A DNA stretch of 64,000 nucleotides from Streptomyces sp. NBC_01241 (GTDB lineage Bacteria > Actinomycetota > Actinomycetes > Streptomycetales > Streptomycetaceae): contig NZ_CP108494.1 of the NCBI RefSeq assembly GCF_041435435.1, positions 620,001 to 684,000 of the forward strand. The letters run 5' to 3'. The notes under the pieces were generated by a model. The model saw only the letters and a list, made by a program, of their open reading frames with translations. It was not told the DNA's origin and did no database searches. The translations under genes and the position numbers were made by a program. Shown here piece by piece: positions 1 to 13,099 of this stretch. Within the stretch, counting starts at the first letter, position 1, and the number at the start of each line of letters is the position of its first letter.

Positions 1-1139
1 GTGTACTGGAGCGGCGAGCCCACCCGCTGGTCCGCGAAGTCCGCGGGGTACTCGGACTTCTCCGGGTACGCCACCCCGTACACCGGCACCTCCGTACGGC
101 CTGCCTTCGGCTTGACGACGTAACCGGCGGTTGGCGTGGTGGTCCTGGTCGCGGCCGGGGTCTGGAACCAGGCCTTCTGGCCGTACCACCAGATCGCCGT
201 CCAGCCGGGGGCGTGGTCCGCGACGACGGCCTGCTGGGTGGCGCTGATCTTGCTGCCCCAGTCGGCGGCGCAGTTCGTGCCGGGCGAGCCATCGGTGTGC
301 AGGCCCGGGTCGGAGAAGAGCGGCGCGTCTGCGGACGGTGCGGTGCGCAGCGGGACGGCGCTGGAGCCCTGGACCGGCAGGTCGACGCCCTTCTCGCAGT
401 CGCGGAAGGCCTGCTTGTTCTTTTTGAAGTCCGGGCTGACGGTGACGAGTTCGCTGTTCTTCGGGGCGCTCGGCACGGTGGGCTTGCCGAGCAGCGTCAT
501 GAAGTGGTTCCAGTCCCAGTACGTGCCCGGGTCCCAGTGCATGTTCTTGGTGCCCGCGGCGCTGGTGGGCGGCACACCGTCGTGGCCGATGATGTGCTGG
601 CGGTCGAGCGGGATGTCGTACTTGGCGGCGAGGTAGCGGACCAGCTTGGCGGTCGAGTGGTACATCTCGGGGGTGTACCACTTGGCGCCGTCGACGGCGA
701 CGCCCTCCTGCTCGATGCCGATGGAGTGGCTGTTGACGTACCAGTTGCCCGCCTGCCAGGCGACGTCCTTGCCCTTGACCATCTGTGTGACATGGCCGTC
801 GCCCGAGCGCACCACATAGTGGGCCGAGGTCTGTTTCAGCGGGTTCTGGAAGATCTTCAGGGTGGTGTCGAAGTCTTCCTCGGTGTCGTGCAGAACAATG
901 AATCTGATCTTATTGGTGTGCGGCCGGTCCGAGGTGTCGTAGTTCCCGTACGTCTTTTTGTCGGCCGGGTCACCCGTCTGCTGGTAGGCCGCCGGTACCC
1001 AGTCGCATTCGAGGCCGCGCGGGCATTCCGGCCGCACCCCGTCCGCACCGGCCTGCGCCGCGGGACTGAGCAGTGCCATGCTCAGTGCGCCGACCGTGGT
1101 CAGCGCGAGTGCGAGTCCGGTCCTCTGCTTGGACGTCAT
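1..1139 (-). CDS. Secreted N-acetylmuramoyl-L-alanine amidase (PGRP/amidase_2), cut by left edge
   Basis: Peptidoglycan amidase expected to act outside the cell on the lactyl-amide bond of cell-wall stem peptides. The ATG at 1137-1139 begins a Sec signal peptide (basic MTSKQR, hydrophobic core, AQA cleavage site near residue 30). The amidase_2 fold shows the Zn-ligand region FIVLHDTE near residue 80, GIEQEG, and the distal HWDPGTYWDW motif. A C-terminal SH3-like stretch starts around residue 250 and runs off the window, so the true C-terminus is unseen. About 379 codons are visible. It is divergent from geosmin synthase with a 384-bp gap. The family assignment is firm; the exact substrate is inferred. 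Confidence 0.88.
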   Translation of the reverse strand, partial: MTSKQRTGLALALTTVGALSMALLSPAAQAGADGVRPECPRGLECDWVPAAYQQTGDPADKKTYGNYDTSDRPHTNKIRFIVLHDTEEDFDTTLKIFQNPLKQTSAHYVVRSGDGHVTQMVKGKDVAWQAGNWYVNSHSIGIEQEGVAVDGAKWYTPEMYHSTAKLVRYLAAKYDIPLDRQHIIGHDGVPPTSAAGTKNMHWDPGTYWDWNHFMTLLGKPTVPSAPKNSELVTVSPDFKKNKQAFRDCEKGVDLPVQGSSAVPLRTAPSADAPLFSDPGLHTDGSPGTNCAADWGSKISATQQAVVADHAPGWTAIWWYGQKAWFQTPAATRTTTPTAGYVVKPKAGRTEVPVYGVAYPEKSEYPADFADQRVGSPLQY

Positions 1140-5581
<4,442 letters not shown>

Positions 5582-5630
5582 GCGGCCGGCCGTAAAGGTC
5601 CGACGACTGGCCGACAAGGCACATGACAAA

Positions 5631-5653
5631 GCGGCCTCTTGGACAGAGGCCGC
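5631..5653. terminator. Hairpin terminator between two minus-strand genes
   Basis: Perfect inverted repeat GCGGCCTCT / AGAGGCCGC with a 5-base loop, lying 75 bases downstream of the 5728-6228 gene and just upstream of the GH95 remnant. Symmetric, so it can act in both directions; probably ends the 5728-6228 transcript. Confidence 0.6.
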
Positions 5654-5727
5654 GAGCACTTGGACGGATGTTCGGGCAGGTGCCCTGCGGCCACCCGATG
5701 CGCACGGGCAGCCGGCGAAAAGGCGAT

Positions 5728-6228
5728 TCAGCCCTGCTGGAACAGCTCGGCGGGCAGGGGCTTCAGCAGGGTGTACAGATCATCGGTGATCGGCCGGTTC
5801 CAGCTGGCGATGGTCACGAGCACGCCGTCACTGCGGTCGAACTGGACGCAGGAGATCCGGCTCTCGGAGAGCTTGACGCGGCGGACGATCAGCAGGTTGT
5901 CGCCCTGCATCACGGGCATGTCCTCGGTGCCGGTGACCTCGACCGGCTCGTCGTTCTCCAGCGCGAGCAGCAGCTGGGCGACCTCGAACGGGACCTGTCC
6001 CTCCTCGGTCTCGCGGGCGGGCGAGCCCTCCGGGAGATTGCCGATGATCATCGCGGGGCCGCGGCCGCCGAACAGGTCGTAGCGCAGGAAGACGCCCTGA
6101 CAGCTCCCGTCGGGCGCGGGCAGCAGACCGGCGCCGAGATTTCCGGGCCAGTCTCCCGGGTCCATGGCCAGGACGTCGAAGTCGGGGCCCGCGGGTGTGG
6201 CGGCGCTACGGCGGCGGAGGAAGGACAT
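5728..6228 (-). CDS. Conserved hypothetical protein
   Basis: 166 aa, soluble, acidic, with no signal peptide or membrane segment. I do not recognise a named domain. Features are an N-terminal MSFLRRR, a central segment reading GQVPFEVAQLLLALENDEPVE, and a C-terminal stretch (LVTIASWNRPITDDLYTLLKPL) that looks like a small alpha/beta fold. The codon pattern is strongly Streptomyces-like (G/C in third positions), which supports a real gene. It is a single gene: a hairpin lies downstream and the ACT-domain gene upstream is 126 bp away. Function unknown. Confidence 0.7.
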   Translation of the reverse strand: MSFLRRRSAATPAGPDFDVLAMDPGDWPGNLGAGLLPAPDGSCQGVFLRYDLFGGRGPAMIIGNLPEGSPARETEEGQVPFEVAQLLLALENDEPVEVTGTEDMPVMQGDNLLIVRRVKLSESRISCVQFDRSDGVLVTIASWNRPITDDLYTLLKPLPAELFQQG

Positions 6229-6354
6229 GCAGACATGTTACGTGGCCGGGCTCACGTTGCGGAGCCGGGTCCATGCAGGCGGGGCACCCACGGGCCCGCC
6301 GGCCGGGCTCCGGCGGGCAGACGGGCCCGGCCCCGGCGGCGTCGCGGCGCCGTC

Positions 6355-6756
6355 TCAGGCCGATTCGGCAGCCAGGGTTTCCAGCACGTCGACGGCGTCG
6401 GCCGCCCGGTCGTACGGGACGAAAAGATGGTCGTGGTGGAATCCCGCCACCACATTGCAGCTCAGCCCCACGTCGGCGAGCGCCAGGGACACGGCAGCGG
6501 TGAGCCCGACCGCTTCCAGGGACGAGTGGACACGGAGCGTGATCCAGCCCGCGGTGTATTCGTAGGTCAGTCCCGCCTCGTCGGCCTCCGCCTCCGGCAG
6601 GACCAGGGTCACGCCCTCGGGTTCGGTGACCGTGACGACCGGAGTCACCCGGGTGGGCACGGCTTCGCCCGGCACGGTCGTGAAGACATAGCGGCCGGGG
6701 TTCAATTGCGGCCGCATACCGCTCAGCAGGGTTCGGAGGTCGCGCTCGCCCGTCAT
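6355..6756 (-). CDS. ACT-domain-like small protein
   Basis: 133 aa. The C-terminal two-thirds (GWITLRVHSSLEAVGLTAAVSLALADVGLSCNVVAGFHHDHLFVP) has the beta-alpha-beta pattern of the ACT-type amino-acid-sensing domains found in stand-alone ACT proteins. These usually bind a small effector and act in the cytoplasm. The ATG at 6754-6756 is used; an open frame continues upstream but with non-coding composition. There is no operon partner: the next minus gene downstream starts after a 126-bp gap. The ligand is unknown. Confidence 0.7.
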   Translation of the reverse strand: MTGERDLRTLLSGMRPQLNPGRYVFTTVPGEAVPTRVTPVVTVTEPEGVTLVLPEAEADEAGLTYEYTAGWITLRVHSSLEAVGLTAAVSLALADVGLSCNVVAGFHHDHLFVPYDRAADAVDVLETLAAESA

Positions 6757-7050
6757 GATCACCACGCTACCGGGTGCGGTGCCGCTCGTGGTGGCGGGCG
6801 CCCCGGGCACGGTTGCCGCACGACAGCACGCACGACCGCCGGCGGGGGTGTTCCTTGAGCGCGCGTGCCGTTCCGCCGTGCCGCCGAAGCGGCAGCCGGC
6901 CCGCGTCCACGGGGCCGGCTCGCGAAGGCGCGTGGTGCTCTGCCCCACGTCGGCTCCTCCCACTCGTCGTCCCGGGCCGAATCGTGGCCACCCCGGGCGG
7001 CCCGGGACAGGCCACGTGACGGACTCCCTCCGGGCCGGGGCGGCCTGCGG

Positions 7051-8217
7051 TCAGCCGGTGGGAGGCTCGGCTCCGACCAGCCACATGGAGAAGAACTGCG
7101 CGCCACCGCCGTAGGCGTGGCCGAGCGCCTTTCGCGCCCCGGCCACCTGGTGCTCGCCCGCCTGTCCCCGTACCTGCAGCGCGGCTTCGGCGAAGCGGAT
7201 CATGCCGGAGGCGCCGATGGGGTTGGTGGAGAGCACTCCGCCCGAGGGATTCACCGGCAGCTCGCCGTCGAGTTCGGTGACGCCGGATTCGGTGAGTTTC
7301 CAGCCCCCGCCCTCCTCGGCGAAGCCGAGGTTCTCCAGCCACATGGGCTCGTACCAGGAGAACGGCACGTACATCTCGACGGCGTCGATCTCCCGTCGCG
7401 GGTCGCTGATCCCCGCCTGCCGGTACACATCGGCGGCGCAGTCCTTGCCCGCCCGCGGCGAGACGAAGTCCTTGCCGGCGAAGAGTGTGGGTTCGCTGCG
7501 CATGGCGCCACCGTGCACCCAGGCGGGCGGGTGCGGCGAACGGTCCGCTCCGGCACGGTCGGTGAGGATCATCGCGCAGGCCCCGTCGGAGGACGGGCAG
7601 GTCTCCGAGTAGCGGATGGGGTCCCAGAGCATCGGGGCGGACTGGACCTTCTCCAGGGTGATGTCCGGGTCCTGGATGTGCGCGTACGGATTTCTGAGCG
7701 CGTTGCGACGGTCCTTGTACGCGACGAGCGAGCCGATCGTGTCGGGCGCCCCGGTGCGGCGCATGTACGCCCGGACGTGCGGGGCGAAGAAGCCGCCGGC
7801 TCCGGCCAGCAGGGGCTGCTGGAACGGGATCGGCAGCGAGAGGCCCCACATGGCGTTGGATTCGGACTGCTTCTCGAAAGCGAGCGTGAGGACGGTGCGG
7901 TGCACCCGCGCCGAGACCAGGTTGGCGGCGACGAGTGCGGTGGAGCCGCCGACCGAGCCCGCGGTGTGCACCCGGAGCATCGGCTTGCCGACCGCGCCGA
8001 GGGCGTCGGCGAGGTAGAGCTCCGGCATCATCAGGCCCTCGAAGAAGTCGGGTGCCTTGCCGATGACGACGGCGTCGATGTCCGCCCAGGTCAGTCCGGC
8101 GTCCTCCAGCGCGCGGACGGCGGCCTCTCGGACGAGTCCGGCGAGAGAGACGTCCCGGCGGGCGGAGACGTGTTTCGTCTGGCCGATGCCGACGACGGCC
8201 ACGGGCTCCTCAGACAT
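7051..8217 (-). CDS. Thiolase-fold lipid-transfer protein, Ltp3-like (no catalytic Cys)
   Basis: 388-aa SCP-x-type thiolase-fold protein. N-terminus VAVVGIGQTKH is typical. The segment where thiolases carry the nucleophilic Cys reads HTAGSVGGST, so the Cys is replaced by Ser. The C-terminal region keeps NPSGGVLSTNPIGASG. Last gene of a tight minus-strand operon; its start overlaps the stop of the preceding gene by 8 bp. In Mycobacterium tuberculosis ltp3-ltp4-Rv3521 have the same order in the sterol side-chain region, and related Ltp/DUF35 pairs (Ltp2-ChsH2) are retro-aldolases. I therefore infer a side-chain aldolase subunit rather than a true thiolase. Substrate unknown. Confidence 0.85.
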   Translation of the reverse strand: MSEEPVAVVGIGQTKHVSARRDVSLAGLVREAAVRALEDAGLTWADIDAVVIGKAPDFFEGLMMPELYLADALGAVGKPMLRVHTAGSVGGSTALVAANLVSARVHRTVLTLAFEKQSESNAMWGLSLPIPFQQPLLAGAGGFFAPHVRAYMRRTGAPDTIGSLVAYKDRRNALRNPYAHIQDPDITLEKVQSAPMLWDPIRYSETCPSSDGACAMILTDRAGADRSPHPPAWVHGGAMRSEPTLFAGKDFVSPRAGKDCAADVYRQAGISDPRREIDAVEMYVPFSWYEPMWLENLGFAEEGGGWKLTESGVTELDGELPVNPSGGVLSTNPIGASGMIRFAEAALQVRGQAGEHQVAGARKALGHAYGGGAQFFSMWLVGAEPPTG

Positions 8218-9265
8218 GAGCGCTCTCCCCTTCGAGTACGGCGACCAGGTTCTGCTGCAGGCAGGGCCCGGAGGTGGCGTGGGCGAGCGCCCGGTCGGAC
8301 TCGCCCCGGTGGATGCGGGCCGCGGCCTCGCCGAGGCGGATCAGTCCGGCGGCCATGACGGGGTTGGCGGCGAGCGCGCCGCCGGAAGGGTTGACGGCGG
8401 TGACGCTGTCGTCGAGCCGGAGCGCCTTGCGCAGCACCACCTCCTGGGAGCTGAACGGGGCATGCAACTCCGCGGTGTCCACGGGCCGTTCGAAGGCCCC
8501 GGCGCGGGTCGCGGCGAGCCGGGTGGAGGGTGATTCGGTCAGCTCGCGGACGCCGAGGCTGTGGGCCTCGATGCGGTGGTCGATCCCGCGGATCCAGGCG
8601 GGGCGGGCACAAAGGGCGCGTGCGGTGTCGCCGGCGGCGAGGATCACGGCAGCCGCGCCGTCACCGATCGGCGGGCAGTCACCCGTGCGCAGCGGCTGTA
8701 CGACGTACTCACCGGCCGGTACCGGGCCGGCGAGCTGGGCGTGCGGGTTGTCCACGGCGGCGGCGCGGCTGCGGGTGGCGATCGCGGCGAGGGCGGCCTC
8801 GTCGGCGTCGCCCGCGTCGATCAGCGCCTGCGCCTGGAGCGCGGCGAGGGCGACGGAGTCCGGCCAGAGCGGGCCGACGTAGTACGGGTCGAGCTGGCGG
8901 GTGAGCACGTCGCGCACGGCGCCGGGCGAGGACTTTCCGTACGCGTAGACGAGGGCGGTGTCGGCCTGGCCCGTCCGGATCTTCACCCAGGCCTCGTACA
9001 GCGCCCAGGCTCCGTCCATCTCCACGTGGGACTCGGAGATCGGCGGGTACGCGCCGACACCGTCGAGCGCCATGGTGAAGGAGAAGGCGCGGCCCGCGAG
9101 GTAGTCGCTGGAACCGGAGCAGGTGAAGCCGATGTCGCTCGCCCGCAGACCGGTCGCGTCGAGGACCTGGTGGAGGACGGGCATCAGCATCTCGACTTCG
9201 GAGAGTTCGTCGGTGCGCCTGCGGTGGTCCGTCTGCGCGAAGGCGACGATCGCCACGTCTCGCAT
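8210..9265 (-). CDS. Thiolase-fold lipid-transfer protein, Ltp4-like (no catalytic Cys)
   Basis: 351-aa second thiolase-fold protein of the operon. It starts MRDVAIVAFAQTDHRR and ends with the family NPSGGALAANPVMAAGLIRLGEAA segment. At the usual nucleophile position it reads ESHVEMDGAWAL, with no Cys. This sequence resembles the Ltp4 branch of actinobacterial sterol-degradation proteins. It probably forms a heteromer with its neighbour and the DUF35 protein whose stop codon lies immediately upstream (9266). Separation of start and stop by zero bases supports translational coupling. Confidence 0.85.
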   Translation of the reverse strand: MRDVAIVAFAQTDHRRRTDELSEVEMLMPVLHQVLDATGLRASDIGFTCSGSSDYLAGRAFSFTMALDGVGAYPPISESHVEMDGAWALYEAWVKIRTGQADTALVYAYGKSSPGAVRDVLTRQLDPYYVGPLWPDSVALAALQAQALIDAGDADEAALAAIATRSRAAAVDNPHAQLAGPVPAGEYVVQPLRTGDCPPIGDGAAAVILAAGDTARALCARPAWIRGIDHRIEAHSLGVRELTESPSTRLAATRAGAFERPVDTAELHAPFSSQEVVLRKALRLDDSVTAVNPSGGALAANPVMAAGLIRLGEAAARIHRGESDRALAHATSGPCLQQNLVAVLEGESAHV

Positions 9266-10210
9266 CTACAGCAACTCCTTGTACGCGTCGTAGTCGGCGT
9301 CCGGTTCGCCGGTCGGCCGGTAGTGGTCGGGGTGCCGTCCGTCCTCGGTCCAGACGGGTTCGACCCGCAGGCCCATGCGCACCTGGTCGTACGGGATTCC
9401 GCCGATCCGCGCGTGCAGTGCGAGGTCGGCGCCGTCGAGGGCGATGTGCGCGTAGACGTAGGGGACTTCGATGTCGAGGTTCTTCGCCTTGATGTTGACG
9501 ATGCAGTACGTGGTCACCGTGCCGCGCGGGCCGACCTCGACCTGTTCGGCGGTGGCGACCCCGCAGGTGGGGCAGGCGCCGCGGGGCGGCACGTACACCT
9601 TGGTGCAGGACGGGCAGCGCTCCCCGACGACGCGTTGTTCGGAGAGTGCGCCGAGGTAGGCGCTCTGGGCGCGGCCGGGGGTGTACCGGTAGTCGAGGCG
9701 GGCGGGGGTGACGATGCCGGTGACGGGATCAGCGAACTCGCCGCGGTGCGGGACGGACCGGCCGGACTCGCCGCCACCGTGCGGCTCGAAGCAGGCGATG
9801 TCCGTGATGGCGCCGGTCCGTTCGGGGGCCCAGCGGATCCGTACTCGCATGCCGGTGCGGACGGCTTCCGGGCCGGGCGCGTCCAGGGCGTGGAGCAGGG
9901 CGGTGTCGGCGCCGTCGAGCCGGACGAGGACCCAGGCGAAGGGGGTGCCGAGGGGCTGGCCGCGGCGCGGGGCGGGGTTCCAGGCCCAGGTGGTGACGGT
10001 GCCGGTGGCGGCGACCTCGGTCAGCTCGCGGAGCTCCTGCGAGGTGACGGGGTCGTACTCGACGGGCGGGACGAGGATCTTTCCGTCGACGGTCCGGACG
10101 CCGAGGACGGTGCGTTCGCGCAGTCCGGTGAGGAAGGCGCTCTGGACCGGTCCGAGGGAGCGGGTGAAGGGGAATTCGACCACCAGCGGTGCGCTGAGGA
10201 TGTCGGGCAC
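9266..10210 (-). CDS. Tandem DUF35 OB-fold/Zn-ribbon protein (Rv3521-like)
   Basis: 314 aa with two copies of the DUF35 unit (rubredoxin-like Zn ribbon followed by an OB fold). The second copy has intact Zn ligands Cys199, Cys202, Cys213 and Cys216 (CPSC...CPTC). The first copy (residues about 20-140) has lost its ribbon cysteines. DUF35 proteins bind acyl-CoA and are obligate partners of thiolase-fold enzymes such as ChsH2-Ltp2. Its position, directly before the two thiolase-fold genes, fits that role. Length and tandem layout match M. tuberculosis Rv3521 from memory. Confidence 0.85.
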   Translation of the reverse strand: MPDILSAPLVVEFPFTRSLGPVQSAFLTGLRERTVLGVRTVDGKILVPPVEYDPVTSQELRELTEVAATGTVTTWAWNPAPRRGQPLGTPFAWVLVRLDGADTALLHALDAPGPEAVRTGMRVRIRWAPERTGAITDIACFEPHGGGESGRSVPHRGEFADPVTGIVTPARLDYRYTPGRAQSAYLGALSEQRVVGERCPSCTKVYVPPRGACPTCGVATAEQVEVGPRGTVTTYCIVNIKAKNLDIEVPYVYAHIALDGADLALHARIGGIPYDQVRMGLRVEPVWTEDGRHPDHYRPTGEPDADYDAYKELL

Positions 10211-10225
10211 GGTTGCCTCCTTGGC

Positions 10226-11026
10226 TCAGGCGCGCCGGTAGACGGGCGGGCGCTTCTCGGCGAAGGCGCGGGCGCCTTCTTTGGCGTCGTCGGTGGCGAA
10301 GACCGGCCAGCCGCGTTTCAGCTCCGCGGCGAGCCCCTCGGTCTCGGTCAACTCGGCCGCCTCGTACACGGAGGCCTTGACGGCTTCGACGGCGAGCGGT
10401 CCGCAGGCGTTGATCCGCTCGGCGACTTCGAGGGCCTGCTCCAGGGCGGTGCCGTCGGGGACGACCCGGCCGATCAGCCCGATGGCGGCGGCTTCCTCGG
10501 CGCTGTACGAACGTCCGGTGAGGAGCATTTCGAGCGCGTGGGTCCGGGCGATCTGGCGCGGCAGCCGTACCGTCGACCCGCCGATGGGGAAGAGGCCACG
10601 TCTGACCTCGAAGAGTCCGAAGGTGGCGCCCGCCCCGGCGATCCGGATGTCGGTGCCCTGGAGGATCTCCGTGCCGCCCGCGACGCAGTGGCCCTCGACG
10701 GCGGCGATGACCGGTTTGCGGGGGCGGTGGTGGCGCAGCATCGCCTTCCAGTGCAGATCGGGGTCGGCGGCCATCCGGTCGCGGTACTGCTCGCCCTCCA
10801 TCCCCTTGCCCGCAAGGGCTTTGAGGTCCATGCCCGCGCAGAAACAGCCGCCGGCGCCGGTGAGGACGATCGAGCGGACCCCGTCGTCCTCGTCCGCGGC
10901 CAGCCAGCCGTCGTACAGCCCGACCAGCATCGGCAGCGAGAGAGCGTTCTTCGCCTCCGGTCTGTTCAAGGTGAGCACCAGCGTGGCGCCCTCGCGCCGC
11001 ACGGTGAGGTGTTCCGTACCACCCAT
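10226..11026 (-). CDS. Enoyl-CoA hydratase/isomerase (crotonase), EchA19-like
   Basis: 266-aa crotonase-fold protein, first gene of the minus-strand operon, with 15 bp to the DUF35 gene. It shows the oxyanion-hole segments GAGGCFCAGMDLKAL (residues about 57-71) and GHCVAGGTEILQGTD (about 112-126). It should hydrate an enoyl-CoA thioester in beta-oxidation. In mycobacteria echA19 sits divergent from fadD19 exactly as here, so a sterol or branched side-chain CoA substrate is a reasonable inference. Two candidate operators lie in the 164-bp divergent gap upstream. Confidence 0.88.
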   Translation of the reverse strand: MGGTEHLTVRREGATLVLTLNRPEAKNALSLPMLVGLYDGWLAADEDDGVRSIVLTGAGGCFCAGMDLKALAGKGMEGEQYRDRMAADPDLHWKAMLRHHRPRKPVIAAVEGHCVAGGTEILQGTDIRIAGAGATFGLFEVRRGLFPIGGSTVRLPRQIARTHALEMLLTGRSYSAEEAAAIGLIGRVVPDGTALEQALEVAERINACGPLAVEAVKASVYEAAELTETEGLAAELKRGWPVFATDDAKEGARAFAEKRPPVYRRA

Positions 11027-11049
11027 TGCCTGCCTCCCGTCTCAAGACC

Positions 11050-11063
11050 TAGAACAGGTTGCA
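11050..11063. promoter_or_regulatory. KstR-type operator candidate
   Basis: TAGAACAGGTTGCA fits the KstR consensus TNNAAC-NN-GTTNNA exactly. It lies 24 bases upstream of the crotonase start and about 130 bases upstream of the fadD19-like start. An almost identical site is at 52670-52683 before an acyl-CoA dehydrogenase. Confidence 0.65.
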
Positions 11064-11090
11064 GCAGGAGGGGGTCCAGTTCAATAGTTT

Positions 11091-11107
11091 TCTGACAGTC
11101 AGTCAGA
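11091..11107. promoter_or_regulatory. Inverted-repeat operator TCTGAC-N5-GTCAGA
   Basis: TCTGACAGTCAGTCAGA, a TetR-size inverted repeat in the divergent gap between the crotonase operon and the acyl-CoA synthetase gene. The same half-sites and spacing, with the same TTT and TT flanks, recur at 30711-30727 upstream of the flavoprotein-fadD operon. The regulator is not in the window. Confidence 0.6.
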
Positions 11108-11190
11108 TTTCTTCGCCGGCCCCCCTTCCCACTTGCGCCTCCCGGCGCTCTAATGACCGCCGGGCCAGTCAGCATCCGGGGTCAGGAGGA

Positions 11191-12822
11191 ATGGTGGAGT
11201 ACAACCTTGCCGACCTGTTCGAGTCGGTCGTCGACGCGGTCCCGGAACGCGAGGCGCTCGTCTACCTCGACCATCCGGGTACCGGTGCGGAGCGCCGGCT
11301 GACGTACGCGGAGCTGGACGCCTCGGCCAACCGCGTCGCGCACCATCTGATCGAGGCGGGCATCGCCCCCGGCGAGCATCTCGGGCTGCACCTCTACAAC
11401 GGGGTCGAGTATCTCCAGACGGTGCTGGCCTGCCTCAAGGCCCGCATCGTTCCGGTGAACGTCAACTACCGCTATGTCGAAGATGAGTTGGCCTACCTCT
11501 ACCGGGACGCGGATCTCGTGGCACTGGTCTTCGACGCCGAGTTCGACGTCCGGGTCGCGGCCACCGCGCCGAAGGCCCCGACGCTCCGTCACCTGGTCCG
11601 GGTAGGGGCGCCGGTGCCGGGCGCAAGCGGTCCCGATGCCGTGGCGTTCACGGACGCCGAAGCGGCCGGGAGCCCGGAGCGCGGCTTCCCGCCGCGCTCG
11701 GCCGACGACCAGTTCATCATCTACACCGGCGGCACCACCGGAATGCCCAAGGGCGTGATGTGGCGTCAGGTGGATCTTTTCTTCTCCGGCCTCGGCGGCG
11801 GTGCGCCGACCGGCGATCCGGTGAAGACCCCGCAGGAGCTGGCCGAGCGGGTGGCCGCCGGTGGTGACGGGATCACCTTCTTCCCCACTCCCCCACTGAT
11901 GCACGGCACTTCGACGCTCACCGCGTTCATCGGCTTCAACTTCGGGCAACGGATCGTCGTCCACCGCAAGTTCGTGCCCGCGGAGGTGCTCCGTACGATC
12001 GAGAAGGAGAAGGTCACCAGCGTGTCCCTGGTGGGCGACGCGATGCTGCGGCCGTTGATCGACGCGCTGGAGGGACCACTGAAGGGCACCGACTGTTCGT
12101 CCCTGTTCTCCGTCTCCAGCTCGGGTGCGATCATGTCGGACTCGGTGCGCGCGGAGTTCCAGGCGCTGGTGCCGACGGTGATGCTGCTGAACAACTTCGG
12201 CTCGTCGGAGTCCGGGTTCAACGGTACGGCGACGGCCGACTCGGGCCCGGAGAAGGGCTTCCGGCTTCAGGTCAACTCCCGTACGGCAGTGGTCGATCCG
12301 GTGACGTACGAGCCCGTGGCTCCGGGCGCGCCCGGGCGGATCGCCCAGCGCGGCCACGTACCGCTCGGGTACTACAACGACCCGCGAAAGACCGCGGAGA
12401 CGTTCTTCCACAGGGACGGTCAGCGCTGGGTACTGCTCGGCGACATGGCGACCGTCGACGCGGACGGCATCGTCACGGTCCTGGGCCGGGGCTCGCAGTG
12501 CATCAACACCGGGGGCGAGAAGGTGTATCCCGAGGAGGTCGAGGAAGCACTGAAGGCCCATCCGGATGTGTACGACGCGCTGGTCGCCGGGGTGCCGGAC
12601 GAGCGGTGGGGAAACCATGTCGCGGCGGTGGTGCAGCTGCGCGAGGGGGCGGCCGAGCCCTCGCTGGACGACGTCCAGGCGCACTGCAGGACGCGTCTGG
12701 CCGGCTACAAGATCCCCCGCCGGCTGGTGATCACCGGGCAGATCCAGCGCTCACCGAGCGGCAAGGCCGACTACCGGTGGGCCCGCTCGGTCGTCGCACC
12801 CCGGCGCACACCTGAGGGCTGA
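11191..12822 (+). CDS. Acyl-CoA synthetase, FadD19-like
   Basis: 543-aa adenylate-forming enzyme of the ANL superfamily that activates a carboxylic acid as its CoA thioester through an acyl-AMP. It has the P-loop YTGGTTGMPKGVMW (from residue about 181), NNFGSSESGF, the hinge/ribose motif VLGRGSQCINTGGEKVYPEEVEEAL, and the C-terminal catalytic Lys in SPSGKADYRWA. This matches the FadD19/FadD17 group, which uses sterol side-chain acids in mycobacteria and rhodococci. The ATG at 11191 is preceded by AGGAGGA with good spacing. It is divergent from the crotonase operon and shares its regulatory gap. Confidence 0.9.
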   Translation: MVEYNLADLFESVVDAVPEREALVYLDHPGTGAERRLTYAELDASANRVAHHLIEAGIAPGEHLGLHLYNGVEYLQTVLACLKARIVPVNVNYRYVEDELAYLYRDADLVALVFDAEFDVRVAATAPKAPTLRHLVRVGAPVPGASGPDAVAFTDAEAAGSPERGFPPRSADDQFIIYTGGTTGMPKGVMWRQVDLFFSGLGGGAPTGDPVKTPQELAERVAAGGDGITFFPTPPLMHGTSTLTAFIGFNFGQRIVVHRKFVPAEVLRTIEKEKVTSVSLVGDAMLRPLIDALEGPLKGTDCSSLFSVSSSGAIMSDSVRAEFQALVPTVMLLNNFGSSESGFNGTATADSGPEKGFRLQVNSRTAVVDPVTYEPVAPGAPGRIAQRGHVPLGYYNDPRKTAETFFHRDGQRWVLLGDMATVDADGIVTVLGRGSQCINTGGEKVYPEEVEEALKAHPDVYDALVAGVPDERWGNHVAAVVQLREGAAEPSLDDVQAHCRTRLAGYKIPRRLVITGQIQRSPSGKADYRWARSVVAPRRTPEG

Positions 12823-12870
12823 GGACGAGAGCCCGAGCAGACCGGCACCACGGACCCGAGGGCGAAGAGG

Positions 12871-12925
12871 CACCCGAACGGCGGCCGGACGGGATCCGCG
12901 AGGAACACCCGAACGGCGGCCGGAC
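12871..12925. repeat. Pair of 20-bp direct repeats
   Basis: CACCCGAACGGCGGCCGGAC occurs at 12871-12890 and again at 12906-12925, 15 bases apart, in the 277-bp gap between the acyl-CoA synthetase and the beta-helix gene. Probably a small local duplication; no function apparent. Confidence 0.75.
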
Positions 12926-13099
12926 CCGTCACCCCCGCAAGAGCCGCGACAGCGCCGGTCCGGATCACCCGGGTGCACCGTTGCGCGTCCATCCACCCGT
13001 GCCACGTGACGTGCCCGGGCGTGAGCCATTCGGGAACGCCGGGTACCCGTCCGCTCACCCTATGTGGCAAAGGGGGGAAATCGCCCATAGCTTCGGCTC

